This document shows positions 1-5,600 of a DNA stretch of 5,800 bases, one piece after another (position 1 is the stretch's first letter; each line of letters opens with the position of its first letter). The notes beneath the pieces are model-generated. The model saw only the letters and a list, made by a program, of their open reading frames with translations, was not told the DNA's origin and searched no databases. The translations under genes and the position numbers were made by a program. Source of the stretch: Candidatus Microgenomatus auricola (lineage in GTDB: Bacteria; Patescibacteriota; Patescibacteriia; UBA9570; XYC2-FULL-38-9); NCBI GenBank assembly GCA_005239655.1, contig SBBP01000114.1, forward strand, positions 1 to 5,800. The letters run 5' to 3'.

Positions 1-1
1 G

Positions 2-481
2 GTCCACATGGTGGAAACCATCAATAAGTTCCAGCAAGTCCAGAGACAACTCATTCAGGATTTGGGCCGCGAGCCGCTGCCAGAAGAAATCGCCGCAGAA
101 ATGAATATGCCACTCGACAAGATTTTGCATATTATCAAAATTTCGCAAGATACTGTTTCGCTGGAGACGTCTGTTGGTGACGATGATTCGGAAGACTCGA
201 CGCTTGGTGACTTCATTGAAGATGTGAAGACTGTTGGGCCATCGCAAGTGGCAGCGTTGCAGCTGTTGCGTGACCATGTGCGCGAAGCGATCGGTGATTT
301 ACCGCCGCGCGAACAGAAAATTTTGGAAATGCGTTTTGGGTTGATCGACGGCGTATCACATACGTTGGAAGAAGTCGGCCAGGAGTTTGGTGTCACCCGC
401 GAACGTATCCGTCAAATCGAAGCCAAGGCCTTGCAGTCCATCAAAGATCATCGCGCCATGGACAAGCTCGTGGATTACTAA
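2..481 (+). CDS. rpoD: RNA polymerase primary sigma factor RpoD, C-terminal part (5'-partial)
   Basis: This is the C-terminal 159 residues of a housekeeping sigma-70 factor, which directs RNA polymerase to -10/-35 promoters. The frame is open to the left edge and begins VHMVETINKF, the conserved start of region 3, so the ATG at base 8 is internal and the true start lies outside the window. Region 3 continues through GREPLPEEIAAEM and TVSLETSVGDDD. The acidic stretch STLGDFIED is the region 3.2 linker/finger. Region 4.1 is LPPREQKILEMRFGL, and region 4.2 is the -35-binding helix-turn-helix with GVTRERIRQIEAKAL. The tail is QSIKDHRAMDKLVDY rather than the common LRHPSRS-type ending. The gene ends in TAA, 42 bases from the convergent end of the metallopeptidase gene. 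No convincing terminator follows it. The family assignment is very secure; assignment as the primary rather than an alternative sigma rests on the near-canonical regions 3 and 4. Confidence 0.96.
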   Translation, partial: VHMVETINKFQQVQRQLIQDLGREPLPEEIAAEMNMPLDKILHIIKISQDTVSLETSVGDDDSEDSTLGDFIEDVKTVGPSQVAALQLLRDHVREAIGDLPPREQKILEMRFGLIDGVSHTLEEVGQEFGVTRERIRQIEAKALQSIKDHRAMDKLVDY

Positions 482-523
482 TGGTACAGCGGTGTAGAGT
501 GACTGTTCATTTTCTCTCTAGTT

Positions 524-1728
524 TCATCGCTGATGAAGGATCGACATCATTGTTGAGGTGATGGTCACGGCAGAAAGGTCTTCTGCTTCGTAGAGAGTTT
601 TGAATGCACCCCATGATGCACGCATCGCATCGTGATGACGAAGCCCACCTCCGGCGATTTCATTTTCAACAATTTGCTCGAGGTATGCAACCGTAATTCG
701 TCGTGCCTCGGTACGTGCCTCTGGATACACGCGCTGTGGGTTAAATGTTTGATCACTCATGGCAATGCATTCACGAACAAGAGCGGCGTCGGCGTCGGCA
801 AGTTTTTGGTTTGTCATATATTTTTCTGCGATGTCGGCCCAATACTCCATAATTCCGCGCCAGCGTTCATAGTCATTGCGGGGCGGGTTCAAAAAACTAT
901 CGTGGTTCATTGCACTGTCACGATCCGTAGCGGTCGCACGTTGTATCGTTCTCCAGTAGAAGTCAATTTTGGTATCGGCAGGATAATTTCCAGTATCCCA
1001 GTCATTTGCGTGGGCAATCTCATGGTAGAGTTTTGGCAGCACTGCAGGCAGTAAGTGATCCCCGGCGTATGAAGAAGTGCCTTGCAGGGTGATGTTCCTT
1101 CGTCCTTCAGGCGAGAAAAAACTGTTTGCATCTGGAACAGCATACCCGACGGCATTGCTTTGAAAGGGACTGATCGGTTTATCTTTAGTGAAGCGAATTC
1201 GTTTCACCGTCGGGCGCAGCCATCCGCGAGGAAAAAATCGTCCCTCGGCAAAAAAATCTTTCAGCTGTGCCTCGGATGTAAAGCAGAGAAGCTCAGGCTG
1301 CTCAACCGCCATAGGAGGGAGACCGTGTTGCAACCGTTCAACTGCCGCATGATCCCAGTATTTCATATAGAGTCGTTCAACATGTTCCGCTGTTCCATGT
1401 TGAGTTGTCCATCGCGGGTCATCGGGCGTGTAGGCATTCAAATTTTCAACAAGGCGTAACGCATCCAGGATTTTGTTTTGCGAGAAGAACACTTGAGACC
1501 ACGCACCCATAAAACCATGTATGTCGCTGACTTTTTTTTCAAGCTGCGCGCATCGATACGCTCACGCATGTCGCGGTGGACAGCCTGACGTCGTTCTCGC
1601 GTTTCCGCATCTCGTTCTGGCGTGCGTTCGTGTGCCTCGGCCGATCCAATGCCTAATGTCAACCCAGCGGCTCCAAGTGTGGTATCGTGAACGCGTTTCA
1701 GAAATTGACGACGAGAAATTCTATCCAT
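524..1728 (-). CDS. Tat-exported HExxH zinc metallopeptidase, interrupted by a -1 frameshift at an A8 run
   Basis: The two parts lie in different frames. The first starts at the ATG at 1728 with MDRISRRQFLK, a twin-arginine signal. A hydrophobic stretch (GAAGLTLGIG) and an AEA-HE site that could be cleaved near residue 32 follow, with no lipobox cysteine. Unshifted, this frame stops at 1438-1440 after 96 residues with a basic, unconvincing tail. The second frame is open through the A8 run at 1532-1539 and continues to the TGA at 524-526. Joining them by a -1 shift gives about 401 residues reading KKKVSDIHGF across the junction. The catalytic part has HEIAHANDWD near residues 236-245 (two Zn ligands plus the general base). 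EYWADIAEKY near 295-304 could supply a third, glutamate ligand, as in gluzincins. The domain probably acts outside the cytoplasm; the substrate is unknown. The ATG at 1510 inside the second frame has no Shine-Dalgarno sequence and would lose the signal peptide, so I do not take it as the real start. The specific family is not recognised. Confidence 0.72.
1531..1540 (-). other. A8 homopolymer with A AAA AAG slippery heptamer (frameshift point)
   Basis: On the minus strand the Tat-signal frame reads TTG AAA AAA AAG TCA. The heptamer A AAA AAG (1537 to 1531) is in the correct zero frame for tandem -1 slippage, the same heptamer as in E. coli dnaX. A -1 shift, or one extra A added by transcriptional slippage or restored by correcting the sequence, gives AAA AAA AAA GTC and enters the peptidase frame. 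I see no Shine-Dalgarno-like stimulator at the usual upstream distance and no strong stem-loop directly downstream. Programmed recoding is therefore not well supported beyond the heptamer, and a homopolymer sequencing error is at least as likely. Confidence 0.6.
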
Positions 1729-1740
1729 GAAGCTCAGTGT

Positions 1741-1746
1741 ATCATA
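1741..1746 (-). promoter_or_regulatory. Possible -10 box of the metallopeptidase gene
   Basis: TATGAT (5 of 6 matches to TATAAT) lies 12 bases before the ATG at 1728 and shares its first T with the U-tract of the preceding terminator. No good -35 box is seen 16-18 bases upstream. A start about 7 bases further on would leave only a few bases of leader. No Shine-Dalgarno sequence precedes the ATG, which would fit near-leaderless translation. Read-through from the upstream gene is the alternative. Confidence 0.35.
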
Positions 1747-1782
1747 AAAAAAGAAGCCCGATCTCCCCTCTAATGCATCGGG
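1746..1782 (-). terminator. Intrinsic terminator of the uridine-phosphorylase-like gene
   Basis: On the minus strand the stem CCCGAT (1782-1777) pairs with ATCGGG (1762-1757), enclosing a 14-base loop. It is followed by CTTC and seven T's (1752-1746). The loop contains the TAG stop codon of the gene (1772-1770) and the purine run GAGGGGAG, so the terminator begins inside the last codons. Two other terminators in the window share this design. Confidence 0.82.
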
Positions 1783-2627
1783 TGGGTGGACGCGACACGG
1801 TGCAGCGCGGACGCTGCGATCTGGACCGCCAGCTCGTCGCCCTTCACCTCGAAACCCGTGGAGTCGAGGCGGCTCCTGTTGGCGTAGACAGCGGTGATGC
1901 CGCCGCACCACAGGTCCGGGTAGGGCGCGTCGCAGCCGCTTCTGGGCATGGTGAGTGCGTTGCAGATGGCGAAGAGCGTCGCCATCTCCATCTCGAACGC
2001 GATGCATCCACGCTCGATGAGCCACTCGAAGCGGGCGTACATCTCCCTCGGGACGTAGCCGAGGAGGCCGGGGCGGCACTGCCCGCCGAAGAAGCTCTCG
2101 GTCGTGGCGCCGGTGCCCACGAAGCAGTTCGGCGTAGTGCCGTCACCCAAGGGGGTGCCGGTCATCTTGTGCGCGAACTGCATCAGCGCCGCGGTCACCA
2201 TGTCAGTGGCGACGGCCGTGACGCCAGGCAGGAGGTAGCAGTTGCTCACGCCGTCGAACCGCTCGGCAGCTGCCCACACGCAGATGTCGCCGGGCTTGGA
2301 GTCGGGGAGCAGGCTCGACGACGAGCCAACACGGACGAAGCGACGAGCGCCGGAGACGATCGCGTCGATGAGCGTCATCTCCATGCTCGGGCCACCCATG
2401 CCGTGGGTGAACACGGACATCGGAACGCCGTTGAGCTCGCCGGTGAAGGAGAGGAAGCCGCGGTGATCGCCGACGAGACGAGCTTTCTCCAGCACCTCTT
2501 CCGCGATGTACCGGGCGCGTTCGGGAGAGCCCACGCACAGGCAGTGCGGAGCGAGGGACCCGGGCATCGTGCCCAGGTGGTAGGTGCGGCCGTCAGGCCC
2601 AACCGGAGCGTTCGGGTTCACAGACAT
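1770..2627 (-). CDS. udp: Uridine phosphorylase-like nucleoside phosphorylase (NP-I family)
   Basis: The 285-residue protein matches the nucleoside phosphorylase I fold, closest in layout to uridine phosphorylase, which splits a pyrimidine nucleoside with phosphate into free base and (deoxy)ribose-1-phosphate in the cytoplasm. Comparable sites from memory of E. coli Udp: GSPERAR at 33-39 (GDPDRV in Udp, phosphate site, with Asp replaced by Ser), HGMGGPS at 75-81, RVGSSSS at 99-105 (RIGTTGA in Udp), GGQCR at 181-185 (the Gln/Arg pair that reads uracil) and FEMEMATL at 211-218 (ribose-binding Glu-Met-Glu). A late YANR matches the NRT segment. It is about 30 residues longer than E. coli Udp, with extra residues near 156-168 and before CGGI. 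The ATG at 2627 is fixed by AAAGGAGA ending 4 bases upstream. It has its own promoter and terminator. Its base composition is far richer in GC than the neighbouring rpoD. Purine or other base specificity cannot be excluded. Confidence 0.85.
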   Translation of the reverse strand: MSVNPNAPVGPDGRTYHLGTMPGSLAPHCLCVGSPERARYIAEEVLEKARLVGDHRGFLSFTGELNGVPMSVFTHGMGGPSMEMTLIDAIVSGARRFVRVGSSSSLLPDSKPGDICVWAAAERFDGVSNCYLLPGVTAVATDMVTAALMQFAHKMTGTPLGDGTTPNCFVGTGATTESFFGGQCRPGLLGYVPREMYARFEWLIERGCIAFEMEMATLFAICNALTMPRSGCDAPYPDLWCGGITAVYANRSRLDSTGFEVKGDELAVQIAASALHRVASTHPMH

Positions 2628-2630
2628 GTT

Positions 2631-2657
2631 TCTCCTTTCGCGAGCGATGGTACGCTC
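2631..2657 (-). promoter_or_regulatory. udp: Shine-Dalgarno and small leader hairpin of the phosphorylase gene
   Basis: AAAGGAGA (2638-2631) is a strong ribosome binding site ending shortly before the ATG at 2627. Just upstream, GAGCG (2657-2653) pairs with CGCTC (2646-2642) around a six-base loop. This places a 5-bp hairpin only a few bases before the binding site. The ribosome site is clear; any regulatory role for the hairpin is guesswork. Confidence 0.6.
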
Positions 2658-2668
2658 ACAGCAAACGC

Positions 2669-2697
2669 ACCTTAGCGGAATGCAGGAGTGGAGTCAA
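2669..2697 (-). promoter_or_regulatory. Sigma-70 promoter of the phosphorylase gene
   Basis: On the minus strand TTGACT (2697-2692, 5 of 6 matches to TTGACA) is followed after exactly 17 bases by TAAGGT (2674-2669, 3 of 6 matches to TATAAT). The predicted start is near 2662, giving a leader of about 35 bases. The -35 box begins one base after the U-tract of the preceding gene's terminator, so the two elements are fused back to back. Confidence 0.62.
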
Positions 2698-2698
2698 T

Positions 2699-2729
2699 AA
2701 AAAAAAGAAACCTGTTCCTCCTACAGGTT
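2699..2729 (-). terminator. Intrinsic terminator of the 2OG-oxygenase gene
   Basis: Minus strand: AACCTGT (2729-2723) pairs perfectly with ACAGGTT (2715-2709) around the seven-base loop AGGAGGA, then TC and eight T's (2706-2699). The TAG stop codon (2723-2721) spans the stem/loop boundary. The loop is a full Shine-Dalgarno-like purine run. Confidence 0.9.
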
Positions 2730-3803
2730 GTTCGCCGCGATCTCCGCGGCCTGGTGTACCTCCGAGAGGGTCGGCGGGTAGGCTTGCCTGGCCTCGGGCG
2801 TGTCGAAGCGGCCTCGCGGTGAAAGCACGACGCCCGGTCCGCTCTGGGCGAAGAGCGGCCCCGCCACTCGCACGGTGCTGCGGCCGGCGCCCATGTCCAC
2901 GCTGGCCTGCAGGATCGCCTCCGGCATGGTGACCACCTCATGCATGCCCGCACGGATGGCGCCGCCAGTGAGGATCTCCGCCTCCTTGCCTGCTTGGATG
3001 ACGTACGTGCCCTGTGGCACGACGATCCGGAAGGGCCTTCCGTCCTTCGTCCATGCGATGAGTCCGGCGTGTGAAGCTGCATCGTGCCCGGTCCACTGAC
3101 CGAAGTCGTAGTGGACAGCAGCCTGCACTCTGTACGGCTCCATCAGAGACACGTCGCAACCCGTGGGGCCGAAGACGTTGGTCCCGTTGACCATCGTATC
3201 CACGAAGGTCTCCTCCGGGAGTCGCAGCCCGATCGCCACCATCCGCGACGCGTCGAAGATGGCGGTGAGGATGGAATTGCTCCGGTCGTCCATCACCTCC
3301 GCCCACTCATCCTCGAACCCCACCGGGACGATCTGGTCTGCGAGGAGCTCAGCGAGCGCCGGAGTTCCAGCCATCGTCCGGCGGACATCCGGGTGGATCG
3401 CGCGCCAGTGGAACCGGTACTTGGGGTCGCCGCGCCACCGGTCCTCCGCCGTCGTGTACGGGCGGTGCTGTGGCGGGAGCCTCTGGGCCCACGCGCTGTG
3501 GTCGCGCGCGTGCTCCTGGCCGAGCATCGCGACGCCCAGAACCTTGGACGGATGCCGTCGGACATCGCGCCGGATGATCTCCCGGTCCTGGCTGAAGTAT
3601 CGCTGCATCATGCGGAAGAAGCGGTTGCGACCTTCCGAGGAGAACCGGGGATCACGGAAGATCCCGATGTGGTACTGCAGCATGACATTGGCGCCGATTC
3701 TGCACTGGTCGTAGACCGCCGAGGAACGCGACCCTGCGACGAATCCGGCCATGTCGACGACCGGAAACTCGACGGTCTCCAGCTGCATCGGAGTCTCGCG
3801 CAT
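2721..3803 (-). CDS. Isopenicillin-N-synthase-like 2-oxoglutarate/Fe(II)-dependent oxygenase
   Basis: The 360-residue protein has the two-part layout of the isopenicillin-N-synthase-like oxygenases. The N-terminal part has FPVVDMAGF (13-21, compare the family's IPVIDL) and a helical segment. The C-terminal double-stranded beta-helix core has the iron ligands HYD at 231-233 and His288 in MHEVV. The intervening GLIAWTKDGRPFRIVVPQG and ILTGGAIRAG match the family's GLQVW-KDGKW-V-P and LTNG spacing. RST at 308-310 is the likely RxS-type 2-oxoglutarate anchor. Such enzymes couple oxidation of a substrate to decarboxylation of 2-oxoglutarate; some, including isopenicillin N synthase itself, use no co-substrate. 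The substrate cannot be read from sequence. The ATG at 3803 is chosen because AAGGAGG lies 8 bases upstream; an upstream GTG at 3812 overlaps that site. GC-rich, with its own promoter, structured leader and terminator. Confidence 0.78.
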   Translation of the reverse strand: MRETPMQLETVEFPVVDMAGFVAGSRSSAVYDQCRIGANVMLQYHIGIFRDPRFSSEGRNRFFRMMQRYFSQDREIIRRDVRRHPSKVLGVAMLGQEHARDHSAWAQRLPPQHRPYTTAEDRWRGDPKYRFHWRAIHPDVRRTMAGTPALAELLADQIVPVGFEDEWAEVMDDRSNSILTAIFDASRMVAIGLRLPEETFVDTMVNGTNVFGPTGCDVSLMEPYRVQAAVHYDFGQWTGHDAASHAGLIAWTKDGRPFRIVVPQGTYVIQAGKEAEILTGGAIRAGMHEVVTMPEAILQASVDMGAGRSTVRVAGPLFAQSGPGVVLSPRGRFDTPEARQAYPPTLSEVHQAAEIAANNL

Positions 3804-3811
3804 ATACAGCA

Positions 3812-3850
3812 CCTCCTTCGGTCTACCAGGAATCCTGGGCTACGACCGAA
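3812..3850 (-). promoter_or_regulatory. Long leader hairpin abutting the Shine-Dalgarno of the oxygenase gene
   Basis: Minus strand: TTCGGTC (3850-3844) pairs perfectly with GACCGAA (3823-3817). Inside it TA pairs with TA, and CCAGG (3838-3834) pairs with CCTGG (3830-3826) around an ATT loop. This makes 14 base pairs with bulges only on the 5' side. The ribosome site AAGGAGG (3818-3812) uses the last two A's of the outer stem. The hairpin could stabilise the mRNA or tune translation. It is not a riboswitch class I recognise. Confidence 0.68.
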
Positions 3851-3858
3851 TGCCGAAA

Positions 3859-3888
3859 ACAGTAGCATAGGTGATTCTGCACTGGCAA
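3859..3888 (-). promoter_or_regulatory. Probable sigma-70 promoter of the oxygenase gene
   Basis: TTGCCA (3888-3883, 5 of 6 matches to TTGACA), an 18-base spacer and TACTGT (3864-3859), preceded by TGC, which is an extended -10 arrangement. The predicted start near 3852 would place the whole leader hairpin at the very 5' end of the transcript. The -10 hexamer itself is weak. Confidence 0.48.
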
Positions 3889-3906
3889 ATGCGGAGATTT
3901 GAGAAT

Positions 3907-3941
3907 AAAAAAGAAGCCTCGTCTCCTCTGTAACGAAGCTT
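3907..3941 (-). terminator. Intrinsic terminator of the DUF885-like peptidase gene
   Basis: Minus strand: AAGCTTCGT (3941-3933) pairs with ACGAGGCTT (3922-3914) as nine pairs with one U-G wobble. The loop TACAGAGGAG is followed by CTTTTTT (3913-3907). It starts 12 bases after the TGA stop. The loop again carries a GAGGAG purine run and the tail again reads TTCTTTTTT. Confidence 0.88.
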
Positions 3942-3953
3942 AGCCGGTGTCGA

Positions 3954-5600
3954 TCAACTCGGCGGGTGAAGCCCGCGGCTGATCGCAACCGCCATCGGCA
4001 CCTCCGGAGCCTCCAGCCGGAACGTCGACGGATGCACGTTGCCGAGCAGCACGTGCGGCGTCACGACCAGGCCGGTCGTGTGGGCGAGCGTACGCAGCGC
4101 AGCCAGCACATCACCGGCGTGCCGTTCACGGACGTACCGATCCACGAACAGTGCGCCGAAGAAGTACATGCCGTAGTACGACGGACCGAGCATGGTGGTC
4201 TGCAGCATCCGCTCGCCAGCCTTGCGGCCGAGTCCGGTGTCGCTGCAGTACTCGGAGATGATTCTCTCCTCGTCGGTCTGCATGCCGAGGTGGTACTCCA
4301 GGAGCACCCGCATCGCGCGGCAGATGCGGTAGTCCGCATCTACCATCGCACGCGTGACGTGGGGGTTGGACTCGAGGATGGCCCACGACCACTGCATGTG
4401 GGTTGCACCACCCTCAACCGCCATCCTGCTGCAGAGGCTCCGGGGAAGAGAGTTCTGCCTTGCCTGGCCGGCGTGGGTCAGCTCGTGCGCCGTGATCATG
4501 CCGAGTTGTGCGCCGTACACGACCTGCCATTCACGCTCGTTCCCGGTGAACGGCATGAAGGTGATGACCGTGCCGCTCTCATGTGACGAGGCGACACTGG
4601 TGTCTTGATTGCCGACCGGTCGCACCGACCGTGTGACCATCCTCGGGTCCCAGGCCTCAGGGAGGATCCCGGTTGTCACGAAGCGCATTCCGTAGCTGCG
4701 GGCGTACTCCTCAGCCAGCGATCCCAGATGCTCGTCGGAGGTGGGAATGGTCGGGCCGACCGCACTCTCGCGATCGATGATGTGGTTCAGCCTTTCCAAC
4801 TCCGTGCGGTAGCTAGCCTCGTGGCGCCGGCAGAGCGCCAGCACCTCAACTGGGGTGTCGTTGATCCAGAGTCCCCGGAGGTACTCGTTGATCGCGTCGT
4901 TCCCCAGAGAGAGTGAGTGCTCCGGCGCCCGAACAGCGTCGAAACGCGGGATGGCGAGCTGCACTGCGTCGACGAAGTGCGCCCATGCGGCTGGCCACTC
5001 CTCGGCGTCGCCACCGTGGGTTGTCCAGAGTGCATGGATCCGATCGCTCGCCGCGGCATCGATCATTCCGTTGAGCGAACGAAGCACGCGCACCTTCTCC
5101 ATGTTCGAGAGCCACCCCACGGACCTGCGTCCGAAGAGGATCTCGTGGGTTGCAGCGATCTCATTGCCCACCACGGCCATGCGGCCACGAAGCACGTCGA
5201 GTGGTGTCGCGATTCCGTGCGTGACAGCCGTCGCGATCATCACACTCGTCTCCTGCTCCCAGTGGAAGGAGCCGGTCATGCTCGCGCCTGGACGGTCAAG
5301 CACCGGGTGGTTGTAGATCGTGGCCTCGTCGATGCAGGCTCGCATGGTCGCGTAGGCCACCGCGATGTTGTCGGCGGTCCATCCGACCTCGTTGAGGGCA
5401 GCGATGACTGAGCGTGCGATGTCGCGCAGCTCGTTCGCGTAGTCGACGATGGACGGCGTCCACTCTGGAGCCGTGAGGTCCTCCATGGTGAGGGTGTATC
5501 CGGGCGGTGCGAAGGAGACCAGCCACGAGCGCGGCATCGGTCCACCAGGCCGCCGGGCGTTTTCGGCGGTACGTTCTACCAGTCGAGGGTTGATTTCCAT
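3954..5600 (-). CDS. DUF885-like HExxH metallopeptidase, probably cytoplasmic
   Basis: This 548-residue, mostly helical protein has the signature of the DUF885/M32-like gluzincins. AHELTHAGQARQ at 371-382 gives two zinc histidines, the general base Glu373 and a GQ that matches the HExxPGHxxQ seen in DUF885 proteins. VEGGATH at 395-401 supplies the third ligand, Glu396, where DUF885 has EGWA. Length and the C-terminal helical segments around GPSYYGMYFFGA (472-483) also fit that family. No signal peptide or membrane segment is seen, so a cytoplasmic role in peptide breakdown is inferred; many HExxH folds act on other bonds. The ATG at 5600 follows GAGGA about ten bases upstream, an acceptable but not strong ribosome site. 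An out-of-frame ATG sits between them. Very GC-rich, ends TGA, followed by its own terminator. Sequence identity to known DUF885 proteins looks low by eye, so the family name is tentative. Confidence 0.68.
   Translation of the reverse strand: MEINPRLVERTAENARRPGGPMPRSWLVSFAPPGYTLTMEDLTAPEWTPSIVDYANELRDIARSVIAALNEVGWTADNIAVAYATMRACIDEATIYNHPVLDRPGASMTGSFHWEQETSVMIATAVTHGIATPLDVLRGRMAVVGNEIAATHEILFGRRSVGWLSNMEKVRVLRSLNGMIDAAASDRIHALWTTHGGDAEEWPAAWAHFVDAVQLAIPRFDAVRAPEHSLSLGNDAINEYLRGLWINDTPVEVLALCRRHEASYRTELERLNHIIDRESAVGPTIPTSDEHLGSLAEEYARSYGMRFVTTGILPEAWDPRMVTRSVRPVGNQDTSVASSHESGTVITFMPFTGNEREWQVVYGAQLGMITAHELTHAGQARQNSLPRSLCSRMAVEGGATHMQWSWAILESNPHVTRAMVDADYRICRAMRVLLEYHLGMQTDEERIISEYCSDTGLGRKAGERMLQTTMLGPSYYGMYFFGALFVDRYVRERHAGDVLAALRTLAHTTGLVVTPHVLLGNVHPSTFRLEAPEVPMAVAISRGLHPPS

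Noticed and set aside
485..520. Possible rpoD terminator (ACAG...CTGT followed by TCATTTTCTCTCT)
   Set aside because: The stem is only four pairs with a long loop and the tail is interrupted by C's, much weaker than the other terminators in the window.
523..537. Hairpin TTCATC-GCT-GATGAA at the end of the metallopeptidase gene
   Set aside because: Six pairs overlapping the stop codon, but no T-tract follows on either strand.
1737..2675. Long plus-strand open frame of about 312 codons opposite the phosphorylase gene
   Set aside because: It is Ala/Arg/His-rich with no recognisable motifs and mirrors a gene with clear family motifs; long antisense frames are expected in GC-rich DNA.
3803..3812. 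GTG at 3812 as the start of the oxygenase gene
   Set aside because: It overlaps AAGGAGG, which is ideally spaced for the ATG at 3803.
3084..3902. Plus-strand open frame opposite the oxygenase gene
   Set aside because: No domain-like features, and the opposite strand carries the iron ligands, ribosome site and terminator of a real gene.
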